Origin: Pelagibacterium halotolerans B2
Lineage (GTDB): Bacteria > Pseudomonadota > Alphaproteobacteria > Rhizobiales > Devosiaceae
DNA length: 64,000 nt
Reading direction: 5' to 3'
NCBI RefSeq assembly: GCF_000230555.1
Contig: NC_016078.1
Span: 2,666,001-2,730,000, forward strand
Shown here one piece after another: positions 26,504 through 35,043 of this stretch (positions are counted from its first letter, which is position 1; every line of letters starts with the position of its first letter). A program made the translations under genes and the position numbers. The notes beneath the pieces were generated by a model. That model worked only from the letters and a program-made list of their open reading frames with translations. It searched no databases and was not told the origin of the DNA.

Positions 26504-29500
26504 ACGCGATCACCACCGCCCCCGAGGCTGCCGACCGCCATGCAATCGAACGCGCCGACCTGATCGGGCGCGTCATCTGGGGTATGGTTGGTCAGGAGGT
26601 TGATCGCAAATCCGGTCGCACCCTGATGCTGCTCGCCGGTCTCAAACCCGAGCACCTGGCCGGCGTAGCGCGCCATTTCCCGGTGATCGAGGGAAAGTCG
26701 GTCACGCTTGCCATCTCGAGGGACGTTGACCCGACTCTTGCACGCGCCCTCGACGCCCGGTTCCTGACTGATCGCCCCGGCGTCTCGTATCGCAATTCCG
26801 ATGAAGCCGACGTCGTCCTGTTCGCCGTGTCCGACAAGCAGCGTGACACCGTCGGGGCAAGCCTCAACGCCGTCACGCGCGTTGATCGCCGATCTATCCA
26901 GGACAAATCCGATCTGTGGCTCGCGGTCATTCTTGAAGGCGCCGGAGACGCGATCAAGGGCGACGAGCACCGGACATGGATATCGGCAATGCTCGCAGGG
27001 CTCGATGCGGCCGACGTCACCAAGGACCTCGATCAGTTCGCCGAGTTCGTGCGCAGCTTCATGGCGCTCAAGGAAGAGCCGCTCGACAATCGCCTGCGCA
27101 AGTCCGCTCCGGCCCTCAAGCTGCCGCTGGCCAGCTTCGGCGCCATTCCTGTCCGGGGCCAGCCGCGGGTCAAGCTTGTTGCCGATTTCAAGGCCATGTT
27201 CAGGAATGCGTGCCGGGATCTTTCCGATGTCCCTTACCTTTTGGACGCCAAATCGGTCCGGATGCCCGTCGAGCCGATCCTCGATTACCTTGCGAAGCGC
27301 GATGGGGAGTTCAAGGCCGACGAAAAGGTGATGGCTGAGGCGATCGTCGAACTGATCGAAGATCGCAAGCATTTGCGGCACGGAGAATGGCGACCGAGCC
27401 AGCGCCGGTTCTGCGAAGTCGTCGAGTGGAATGACTTCGGCAAGAACGTCTTCGCCTTCAAGGCGCGCAAGCAGACCCCGACCCTGGTCCAGCGCACACG
27501 TTCCTTCATTGAAAACGAGTATCCGGCGCGCCTCGAGGAACCGGCGACCCAGGAATATCTCGAGCGGATCGAGGCCGGCACCAACACCCCCGAGCAGGAC
27601 CGGGAGTTTTTCAACGCCTGGCAGGATCAGATCCGAACGGTCAAGGACAAAAAGCTCTATGAGAGCTGGCGGCGGCATCTCTTCACCGACGAGGTGAAAG
27701 AGACCGACCTCTTGTCGCTGATCGTCAAAGGCGTGCGCTCGCTGCTGATCAAGAACGCTGAGGACGGGATGATCGCCTCGGACGCCGAGGTGATCGTCAA
27801 GATCAAGAACGGGGAGAAGACCTCGGCCTGGACCGATCTCAACCCGCGTCTCGTCAAGCTGCTGCGCCTCGAGGGCCAGCTCGTCCAGGACGTTCTGTCC
27901 GATCACGTCACCTTCGAATTCGGCAAATGGCTCACCGCCCGCGGCGAGGCCCGCAGCCAGTCGGCCGGCGCCAACCAGATCGAATTCGAGCTCAGGCTCA
28001 AGGTCGACGGTGAAATTGCACCGTCGCAGGTGCGCCTGTTCTGGCAGCCGGGCGCCTCGAGCATCGCTCTTGCATGGCCCGAGGATATCGAGGCCTTCGG
28101 CAAGGCGACCACCGATGGTTTGGTGCGTGTCGTCACCGGGCATTTCGATCTCAAGCAGGGCGCGGCCGTCGGCGGTATTCCGGCGTCACTGACGGATACG
28201 ACGAGCTTTGTCGATATTGGCGGTGGCGAGGCGGGCTCCACCGCCGACCCCTTCGATCACCCGGCCGAAAATGATTTCTTTGCGGTCATCCCTGCCGCCC
28301 TCGACCAAGCCGTTATCAGTCGCACGATCGAGCCCGAGGCTCGGGATGCGATTTCGGACGCAATGGCCAGTTTCAGGGCTACCTTCGGCGCTGCGGTTTC
28401 AGCCATCGTCAAGGATCCAAAAGCTGTCTATGCGGGCAGTCTGATCGAGGATCAGGCCGCAGCCTTTGGTGAGCTGTGTCGCGTGGCGCGTGAGAAACTC
28501 GGAAACCGCACAACCGTGCGCGAGACCTTGTTGCGCCCGATCGTCGAGTTTGGCCTGCTGCCCTCATCGAATGGACAGGCCCTGATCGTGCCGGCCTGGC
28601 ATCCCTTGCGCCTCCTCGAGCGCAAGGCAAAGGCGCGCGATCTCGCCGAATTCATCAGGCTCGCCATCGGATCGCAAAACACATCGGTCGACGGCCTCGA
28701 GCGGGCGACCGATGTCCAGCGGTCGATCTTTGCGGAATGGTTCTTTCCCAAAGTGGTTTCCTATGACCTCAGTCCGTTCGCCATGGTCGAGGACTGCGCG
28801 GGTTACAGCCTTGCCGTTCCCGTGGACTCCCGGGTTTCGAGCGAGCAAAAGCTCGAGGCCACCGCCGGCATCGCCTGCCGTGAGTTCATGCTCGCTTCCG
28901 ACAAGTTCATCGAGCTCAATCCTCACGAGGAAGGCAATTTCTCGGCCGCCCTCTACAACGCCGATGCGGTCAGTCTTGCCGGCCTGGTGGCCAAGGATCT
29001 TGAAAAGCGCATGAGCAAGAAGGGACATTTGCGCGCCAGCCTGCTCATCACCCATGACAGCTCATCGCGACTGCGCGAGGTCTATACCAAGCAAAATGCC
29101 CGCCTGAGCGGGGAGAACCTCGACGAGGTGACCGAAGGCTTTCTCTCACGGCTGCGCGTGGGGGTGGGTCGCGGTGACCCCACGACACCGGGACGGCGCT
29201 CCAATATCGACGTCGTCTTCCTGCATGATGCCTTCTTCAAGCATGCGCGCATGGCCTGGGAACTGGTGGATGGGGCGTCCGAGGATCTCGGCGAAGGGAT
29301 CGATTTCCGCAACGCCTCCTTGCCCCGGCGCCGCACGGATTCTGACGCGGCCGGCAACATCGCGACCAATGCCATCGAGATCTTCATGACCGCGTCGCGC
29401 CCGCCCCGGGCGGTGGCCCAGTTCACCGACCTGTGCTTTGTCGCGTCAGAAGATACCAAAGTCCTGCCGGCCGGCCAGCGTGCCCTGCCGATCCAGAGAG

Positions 29501-31905
29501 TAAACTGGAATGACACGGACGTTTCCAACACGATCCGCAAGGCACACGAACTCGGCGAATGGGTGGTGAGCGTTGACGCCATGTCGAGCCGGCAGATGCT
29601 GGCGGTCAATGGCATCAAGGTGATCCGCGACATCCAGTTGCCTGACGTGGATATGCGGGTCCTCGTCTCCTCGCGCGAACCGAGTCAGAACCTGTTGCGC
29701 CATCTGCAGGAAGACTTTTCCCAGATGCAGGACAGCTACCTCGGCTCCAACGCCGCTACGCTGGCCGCCCAGGTCGTCAACACGGTGGTCGAGGTTTGCG
29801 GTCAGAAGATCCTGTCTTCGGCCCGCTCCCGATCGGCTGCGCGCGAGATCGTCGGCCTGGCGGCCGCCACCGCGATCATCGATCGTGAAAAATCTGTCGG
29901 CGCGGTCAAACCGATCTGGTTCTCGCTCGACGACAATCGAGCCTTTTTCAGCCACAAGGGCAAGCTGGCCGACACGCTCGCGCTCGCCATCCGTCGCGAG
30001 GACGGCAAGTTCGTCGTCTCCATGACCGTGGTTGAAGCAAAGTGCGTCAGCCAGGCATCCGAGCTGCTCGAGGCCAAATCGAGCCGGGACCAGGTGGTAT
30101 CGACACTGGCGACAATCGAGACGCATTTTGTCACCCAGGCCGATCTCATGGCCAAGCGCGCCTGGGGTCGGCAATTGCTCTATCTGATGTCGCTCCGGCC
30201 CGACTACATCCACTTCTTCGACGACAATGTCGAGCTCGAGGCATTCCGACAGGCCGTTGCCGATGGCGAGGTCGAATACGAGGCCGAAGGGCGCTCGATC
30301 GTCGTGGTCCACGATGATGTCGCCTCGGCCTCGCTTTCGGTGGCTGCCGCCGAGCAGAACGATGCGGTCTGGCAGTATACGGTGCGCCAGAAATCGCTTT
30401 CCGCTTTGCTCCAGCTTCTGGTCAATCCTCAAGGCGCGCCGGCGCTGGATCTTCCTCGGCCGGATCGAGAGGGTACCGCCATCCTGCCCGAGCCGATCGC
30501 TCCACCAGAGACTGATGCTGCTCCGCCTGCCGATTCTGCACCGTCGGTCGACGATGCCCTGATGCAAGCCGTGGCGCAGGGCATAACGGTAAACGAGGCT
30601 GAAGCCGAGGATGACGAGGTGATTGAGGCTTCGGACCCGGTCGTCGAGATCTTCCGCCAAAATCCGGGTCTGCCGCCGGCGCTTGAAGCTGTTATGCGTA
30701 GCGTCGCCGAAGGCAAGGGTGCCGGGCGGGTCAAAGAGGCCGAGGAACGGTTCGCCGCCGATACCGCCCGCAATCTTCAGGCCGCCTTGACCGAGTTCAA
30801 GATGGTCGCGCAGCTGGCCGTACCGCCGACCATTTCCACCCCCAATGGGGTTTTGGTGAATTTTGCCGGCCACTCCACCCTGACAGTCCCCAAGCTCAAC
30901 ACCAAGCTCACCGAGTTGCGGACCACGTTCGGCCTCGACGTCACCGATATTCGAGCGGGTCTCGGGCGCATTTCACTGTTCGTTGCCGCCCAGGAGCGCC
31001 GGGTGGTCGATCTCGCACGGGTCTGGCTCGAGACCAAATGGCCCGCGGGATCGCCGCAGACCATCTCGAATTTCCTGCTCGGTCTGCGTGAGGACACGGG
31101 AGAGCCGCTCTGGCTTAATTTGCGCGACAAGTATGGCCGCAACGAAGAGCATGGTCCTCACACCCTGATTGCCGGGGAGACCGGGTCTGGCAAAGGCGTC
31201 CTGATGCAGAGCCTTTTGCTGCAGATGGTGGCGCTCAATTCGCCCCAGAACCTGCAGATCTACCTCATTGACCCCAAGATGGGCGTCGACTTCCCCTGGA
31301 TCGAGAACGCACCCCATATGGCGCAGGAGATCGTCACCGATCAGGAAGAGGCCGAGATGGTGCTCGAAACGGTCGTGAGAGAGATGGACCGGCGCTACGA
31401 GCTGATCAAGGAAAAGCGCGTTCCCAAGATCTCGGAATACAACCGCCTGGTCCCACCGGAAAAGCAGCTGCCCTACATCTTCGTCATTCACGACGAGATG
31501 GCGGACTGGATGGCGAGCTCGGACGAGTACCGCAAGGTGATCCAGCAAAAGGTCACCCGGCTCGCCGCCAAGGCCCGCGCCTGCGGTATCCATGTGATCA
31601 TGATCACCCAGCGCGCCGCGCAGGAGGCGATCCCTCCGGGTATCCGCGACAACCTCAACAACCGGCTCGTGCTCAAGGTCGCCGGTGAAGCGGGTTCGGT
31701 ACTTGCGCTTGGGGTCAAGGGCGCCGAGCGCCTGCTGGGTAAGGGCCATCTGGCAGCGAGGCTCGGAGGGGACAAACCGGCCGGCGATGAGTATTTCGTT
31801 GCCCAGGTACCTTTCGCCTCCACGGAAGAACTCCAGGCGTACACTGACGCGGTGCTTCATCCACATTTTGGTTTCGATGGAACGGCTGATGAGGTTTCAG
31901 AGTGA
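26500..31905 (+). CDS. sspH: SspH, giant DptH-like protein with C-terminal FtsK/HerA-type ATPase
   Basis: At 1801 residues this is the largest protein in the window. The C-terminal 300 residues form an FtsK/SpoIIIE-type motor: Walker A GETGSGKGVLMQSLLLQ near residue 1560, then IYLIDPKMGVDFPWIENAPH, Walker B YIFVIHDEMADWM, and the sensor stretch HVIMITQRAAQEAIPPGIRD. An acidic, proline-rich linker lies at about residues 1320-1390. The N-terminal 1300 residues match nothing I can name. Length and motor domain are those of the H subunit (SspH/DptH), thought to act on DNA in the FGH restriction complex. It ends the ssp operon; the next genes converge on it after 277 bp in which I see no gene. Confidence 0.83.
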   Translation: MNAITTAPEAADRHAIERADLIGRVIWGMVGQEVDRKSGRTLMLLAGLKPEHLAGVARHFPVIEGKSVTLAISRDVDPTLARALDARFLTDRPGVSYRNSDEADVVLFAVSDKQRDTVGASLNAVTRVDRRSIQDKSDLWLAVILEGAGDAIKGDEHRTWISAMLAGLDAADVTKDLDQFAEFVRSFMALKEEPLDNRLRKSAPALKLPLASFGAIPVRGQPRVKLVADFKAMFRNACRDLSDVPYLLDAKSVRMPVEPILDYLAKRDGEFKADEKVMAEAIVELIEDRKHLRHGEWRPSQRRFCEVVEWNDFGKNVFAFKARKQTPTLVQRTRSFIENEYPARLEEPATQEYLERIEAGTNTPEQDREFFNAWQDQIRTVKDKKLYESWRRHLFTDEVKETDLLSLIVKGVRSLLIKNAEDGMIASDAEVIVKIKNGEKTSAWTDLNPRLVKLLRLEGQLVQDVLSDHVTFEFGKWLTARGEARSQSAGANQIEFELRLKVDGEIAPSQVRLFWQPGASSIALAWPEDIEAFGKATTDGLVRVVTGHFDLKQGAAVGGIPASLTDTTSFVDIGGGEAGSTADPFDHPAENDFFAVIPAALDQAVISRTIEPEARDAISDAMASFRATFGAAVSAIVKDPKAVYAGSLIEDQAAAFGELCRVAREKLGNRTTVRETLLRPIVEFGLLPSSNGQALIVPAWHPLRLLERKAKARDLAEFIRLAIGSQNTSVDGLERATDVQRSIFAEWFFPKVVSYDLSPFAMVEDCAGYSLAVPVDSRVSSEQKLEATAGIACREFMLASDKFIELNPHEEGNFSAALYNADAVSLAGLVAKDLEKRMSKKGHLRASLLITHDSSSRLREVYTKQNARLSGENLDEVTEGFLSRLRVGVGRGDPTTPGRRSNIDVVFLHDAFFKHARMAWELVDGASEDLGEGIDFRNASLPRRRTDSDAAGNIATNAIEIFMTASRPPRAVAQFTDLCFVASEDTKVLPAGQRALPIQRVNWNDTDVSNTIRKAHELGEWVVSVDAMSSRQMLAVNGIKVIRDIQLPDVDMRVLVSSREPSQNLLRHLQEDFSQMQDSYLGSNAATLAAQVVNTVVEVCGQKILSSARSRSAAREIVGLAAATAIIDREKSVGAVKPIWFSLDDNRAFFSHKGKLADTLALAIRREDGKFVVSMTVVEAKCVSQASELLEAKSSRDQVVSTLATIETHFVTQADLMAKRAWGRQLLYLMSLRPDYIHFFDDNVELEAFRQAVADGEVEYEAEGRSIVVVHDDVASASLSVAAAEQNDAVWQYTVRQKSLSALLQLLVNPQGAPALDLPRPDREGTAILPEPIAPPETDAAPPADSAPSVDDALMQAVAQGITVNEAEAEDDEVIEASDPVVEIFRQNPGLPPALEAVMRSVAEGKGAGRVKEAEERFAADTARNLQAALTEFKMVAQLAVPPTISTPNGVLVNFAGHSTLTVPKLNTKLTELRTTFGLDVTDIRAGLGRISLFVAAQERRVVDLARVWLETKWPAGSPQTISNFLLGLREDTGEPLWLNLRDKYGRNEEHGPHTLIAGETGSGKGVLMQSLLLQMVALNSPQNLQIYLIDPKMGVDFPWIENAPHMAQEIVTDQEEAEMVLETVVREMDRRYELIKEKRVPKISEYNRLVPPEKQLPYIFVIHDEMADWMASSDEYRKVIQQKVTRLAAKARACGIHVIMITQRAAQEAIPPGIRDNLNNRLVLKVAGEAGSVLALGVKGAERLLGKGHLAARLGGDKPAGDEYFVAQVPFASTEELQAYTDAVLHPHFGFDGTADEVSE

Positions 31906-32182
31906 CCTTCGAGGTAGGGCGCGTTGCACATTTCGGCCAGGCGATGCCGATAAGGAAAGAAACCCTTCCGCAACTCATTTTAACTCAAGCAACCATGTAG
32001 CGCTGAAAAACGTATCAACTTCAAGGGCTTGCGAATCCGCTATTTCAACGCTTTCGCACCGCCCCATTTCGGTCACAAAACCACACGTAAGGAAGCCTAC
32101 TGACAGGCCCGATTTCGACCCGCACCTGACACCCATTTGCGTAGCGCGACCGGGTTCAGCGGTCGTCTCCAAGGTCGGATTT

Positions 32183-32740
32183 TTAGCGCTTTCGGTACTT
32201 GTCGATCGCGGCTTCGATGGCATCACGATCCTGATAATCGAGCCCCGACATTTCTACGCCGACATCGACGATCTCGCGTTCGAGCCGCTCGATTTCGGCC
32301 GACAGTTCCGCGATACGATAACGCATGGCTTCGCGGGCGACGTGATACACTGTGTCGCGATCGGAATCGAATTCGACGGTCGATTCCTTGATCATCTCCA
32401 TTTCTTCATCAGTGAGATCTTCGACGCCGATAGCTCGCCGCGGCAGCCCCTCGAGCACGAGTAGCTGCCCGAGCGCATTTCGCGTCTCCGCAGCCAGCTC
32501 TTCATATTCGTCGAGCTTGGCTTCCAGGATTTCGCGCACCGGCCGGTCGTCGCCACCCGTCTGATCGACGATGATCAATTCCGGCTTGCCATCGCGCCGG
32601 ATCAGTGCACCCCGCGAGTCGCATTCCCATCCCGCGTGAGCGATGTCGAACGTTGAGACGATCTCGATGTTCTCGCCTGGATAGCGATCGGCGAGGGTTT
32701 CGATGGCGTGCTTGAGTGCGCCTTCATTTGCCCATGTCAT
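32183..32740 (-). CDS. Hypothetical protein, acidic, helical C-terminus
   Basis: I do not recognise this 185-residue protein. It is strongly acidic. Residues 75-185 are helical and partly coiled-coil-like (VREILEAKLDEYEELAAETR, later MRYRIAELSAEIERLEREI). The N-terminal 70 residues look like a small mixed fold (IEIVSTFDIAHAGWECDS). The start at 32740 overlaps the stop of the preceding gene by 4 nt. It is the last of a leftward run of tightly coupled small genes (34704 down to 32183), typical of phage or plasmid early regions. It converges with sspH but shares no visible feature with that system. Confidence 0.7.
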   Translation of the reverse strand: MTWANEGALKHAIETLADRYPGENIEIVSTFDIAHAGWECDSRGALIRRDGKPELIIVDQTGGDDRPVREILEAKLDEYEELAAETRNALGQLLVLEGLPRRAIGVEDLTDEEMEMIKESTVEFDSDRDTVYHVAREAMRYRIAELSAEIERLEREIVDVGVEMSGLDYQDRDAIEAAIDKYRKR

Positions 32741-33066
32741 CGTTCTTGCTCCTGCTCCCGCATCCATGCCTCTACCGCCCCCGGCGTCCTCCTCAGCCTC
32801 GCAAGACCGTCATACGAATCTGGCCACCACACGAACCCGTCGGCGTCCCAGATCGCGAAGTCGAAGATGTGCCCGTCCGGCGTCGGACCTGGGTGCTCGG
32901 CCCACTCGTCGTCTGGCTCGTCGAAGAACCGCATTTGCTCGAGTGCGGTCTGCAAATTCGGGACCGCAATCTCCGCAAACTCGTCATCGATCCGCACGCA
33001 TGCGCGGATGATTTCAGTTCCTCGGCGGCGCAGGGGAGCAATGAATTCCCAGCCGGTCTTGCTCAA
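32737..33066 (-). CDS. Small hypothetical acidic protein
   Basis: I do not recognise this 109-residue protein. It is acidic and rich in Trp and Asp in the second half (FDFAIWDADGFVWWPDSYDG). It overlaps both neighbours by 4 nt (ATGA at 33063-33066 and 32737-32740), which supports it as a real, co-translated gene between the metallophosphoesterase and the acidic coiled-coil protein. No signal peptide or membrane segment is present. Acidic small proteins in mobile elements can be DNA mimics, but nothing here proves that. Confidence 0.68.
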   Translation of the reverse strand: MSKTGWEFIAPLRRRGTEIIRACVRIDDEFAEIAVPNLQTALEQMRFFDEPDDEWAEHPGPTPDGHIFDFAIWDADGFVWWPDSYDGLARLRRTPGAVEAWMREQEQER

Positions 33067-33845
33067 AATGTCACCTCCAAGACATAGCGATCATCGAACC
33101 CTCGCTCGCCGTCATACCCTCGGGGATTGCAGACCACCCTTGAGCCGCCGACGAGATAGTCCCGCCGCCAATGCAAATGCCCATGGATCCACAACTGCGG
33201 GCGATATCGATCCATCAGGCCGCCCAGGTCGCTGGCAAAACTACCGTCCGACGGGTCGGGGAAATTGGGGTCGTCGAGCGAAAGTCTGTGCGGCGCATGG
33301 TGTGTCACGACGACCGTCGGGCCATCGAATTCTTTCGCCAGGCGCCGGCCGATCGTCGCCCGGTGATCGCGATGCCATGCCAGCGTATCGGCCGGCCGCA
33401 GCCGCCTCAGTCCGACATCGATGGAGCGGTAATCGGGCATCGCATGACGCGCCCAGATCTGCGCCGTGGCGAGGTCGATCGGATCGGCGCCAGCGACTTC
33501 AAAATCCGTCCACAGCGTGGCGCCGATGATGCGCACGCCGCCGATCTCAGTAGTTTCGCCGCGCGCCAGGACACTGACGCCCATCGCCTCACAATCGCGG
33601 ATCACAGCGTCCAGGGCTGCATGCGGATTGATGCACGCGTAGAAATCATGATTACCGGGCACCCACAGAATCGGGACATCGATCCCGCGTTGCCGCTGCC
33701 GATCGAGCCAGTTGAATCCGTGCGTGAAGCCGTCGGCGATATCTCCGGCAATGACCAACAAATCGGCCTGGGGCGGCGGATCGGGCAGATCGAAATCGCG
33801 GTGCCGACCGTCGACATGCAAGTCGCTCATGATCCAAATCTTCAT
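33063..33845 (-). CDS. Metallophosphoesterase (calcineurin-like)
   Basis: This 260-residue phosphoesterase has all the metal-binding motifs in order: MSDLHVDGRHRDF near the N-terminus, GDIADG, GNHDFYA, a lone TTHH-type histidine block as VVVTHHAPHR, and the final HGHLHWRRDY. These bind two metal ions and catalyse phosphoester cleavage. The substrate cannot be told; related proteins act on nucleotides, RNA ends or protein phosphates. The start at 33845 (MKIWIMSDLHVDG) has GGGAGGT upstream; longer readings add no family sequence. It overlaps its neighbours by 4 nt on both sides. Such enzymes are common in temperate phages and plasmids. Confidence 0.9.
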   Translation of the reverse strand: MKIWIMSDLHVDGRHRDFDLPDPPPQADLLVIAGDIADGFTHGFNWLDRQRQRGIDVPILWVPGNHDFYACINPHAALDAVIRDCEAMGVSVLARGETTEIGGVRIIGATLWTDFEVAGADPIDLATAQIWARHAMPDYRSIDVGLRRLRPADTLAWHRDHRATIGRRLAKEFDGPTVVVTHHAPHRLSLDDPNFPDPSDGSFASDLGGLMDRYRPQLWIHGHLHWRRDYLVGGSRVVCNPRGYDGERGFDDRYVLEVTF

Positions 33846-34465
33846 TCGAAACCTCCCTCTGCTGCGTGTGCATCGCAAACCGTGCGGTACCATTGCCCAC
33901 GCTTCCGAAGCCGACCAGGCGCACCGCAGTCTTCACAAATGAACTCCGACAGCCATTCCGCGACGGACACCATTTCATCCGTTCGTTCGTCGCCAGCATC
34001 GTGATAGACCTGCAGCCCGCCGAACTTTTCCTTCAGCTGACTTGTGTGCCAGAAGCCGTCGTAGTGCTCCGACAGCCACCCCGACATGCCAATCAGGAGA
34101 TCGCACCAGCCCGATGCGCACTCGGGAATGCTCTCGATGAAAGCGTACTCGTCGCGGATAGCTCGCCACCAGTCCCGCGGCATCGGCAAGGACCGCAGGC
34201 GGGTATGGTCCCAGTGACGGCTTCGAGCATTGATGACGCGACGCACCAGCTCGACGACGTCCTGGCGTTGCGGCATCCAAACGCCTTTGGAATGAGTAGA
34301 TCGACCTGCGGGAACGCCGGTGATAAAGAGATCGACGAGCCCCTCGGATTCGTGCCATGTCGCCGGCAACACAATCATGTCTGCGCATGCCGGATCGTTC
34401 GCAAATGCCGCCGCAAGAATGGTTCTGGCTTCGTCGGTCAGGTGGATTACGCTCATATCCGTCAT
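33842..34465 (-). CDS. Hypothetical phage-type protein with C-terminal zinc-ribbon-like motif
   Basis: This 207-residue protein resembles a group of unnamed phage and prophage proteins with a KEKFGGLQVY-type block followed by a metal-binding tail. Here the block is SQLKEKFGGLQVYHDAGDE near residue 150, and the tail is FICEDCGAPGRLRKR, then WYRTVCDAHA. That gives CxxC and CxxH pairs suited to one zinc ion. The N-terminal half is acidic and helical. The start at 34465 is set by an ATGA overlap with the gene upstream and by AGGAGGT before it. No biochemical role is known to me for this group. Confidence 0.75.
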   Translation of the reverse strand: MTDMSVIHLTDEARTILAAAFANDPACADMIVLPATWHESEGLVDLFITGVPAGRSTHSKGVWMPQRQDVVELVRRVINARSRHWDHTRLRSLPMPRDWWRAIRDEYAFIESIPECASGWCDLLIGMSGWLSEHYDGFWHTSQLKEKFGGLQVYHDAGDERTDEMVSVAEWLSEFICEDCGAPGRLRKRGQWYRTVCDAHAAEGGFE

Positions 34466-34704
34466 GCCGCACCTCCTGACATCAGCCGCTTCATTTGCCA
34501 GCGCTTGAGATTGTGCCGGTATCGCCATGCCGCATCGCTGTTGCCCGCAAAAAGGTCCACGAGGCCAAGCATGCGCGGGTCGAGGTCGGTAAGCGCGATG
34601 GTCGCGCAGAGCTGCACAAGCAGCCCGCGCCCGTGGACGGATTGATGGAAGAGGGAGTCGCGAAGGGCCTCTCGGACCTCGCAGATTTGGAGATGATGGC
34701 GCAC
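34462..34704 (-). CDS. Small basic hypothetical protein, GTG start
   Basis: This 80-residue protein is basic and helical, with no motif I can place. The GTG at 34704 is chosen because AAGGAG lies 7 nt upstream; no ATG is available in a better position. It overlaps the next gene by 4 nt and follows the 106-residue gene by 17 nt. The tail NLKRWQMKRLMSG could contact nucleic acid. It is kept because of the ribosome site and tight spacing, not because of homology. Confidence 0.55.
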   Translation of the reverse strand: MRHHLQICEVREALRDSLFHQSVHGRGLLVQLCATIALTDLDPRMLGLVDLFAGNSDAAWRYRHNLKRWQMKRLMSGGAA

Positions 34705-34721
34705 GATGATCTCCTTTCATG

Positions 34722-35042
34722 TCAGTGCGTTGCGCGGGATTGCGCGAAGGCCTGGGAAAGCGATTTTCCCAGTCGGTAGTAGCGAGAGACGGTCCGAGCC
34801 CAGGTCCGATCGGTCGGCATGTAGAGCAACGGCGAGGTCGTGCAGTGGCCGTCATCGAGCGTCGGATGTCCGGAGACCGACCCGGCGAGATAGACCACGC
34901 CACGGCCGGCATCGTGCACGGTCCAGAGGTCGAGAAGCGGCGCGTTTTCAAGATCGGCAGGCGACGGTTCCAGGCCCTGCTTGATGCGTTTCAGCGCCTC
35001 AAGACCGGCCTCGACATGTGCGCGTGTCAGAAATATTGCCAT
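34722..35042 (-). CDS. Small hypothetical protein
   Basis: I do not recognise this 106-residue protein. The first 35 residues are an amphipathic helix (MAIFLTRAHVEAGLEALKRI) and the rest is mixed. The start at 35042 follows GGGAGG and lies one base from the stop of the AAA+ ATPase gene, so the two are almost certainly translated together. It may be a partner or adaptor of that ATPase, but only proximity suggests this. Confidence 0.6.
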   Translation of the reverse strand: MAIFLTRAHVEAGLEALKRIKQGLEPSPADLENAPLLDLWTVHDAGRGVVYLAGSVSGHPTLDDGHCTTSPLLYMPTDRTWARTVSRYYRLGKSLSQAFAQSRATH

Positions 35043-35043
35043 G

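Noticed and set aside
16602..31905. Calling the locus a Dnd (DndABCDE-DptFGH) system
   Set aside because: There is no DndB, DndD (SMC-like) or DndE. The DUF4007 protein and the 1113-residue ATPase are the SspB/SspC signature, so Ssp fits better, although the FGH subunits are related to DptFGH.
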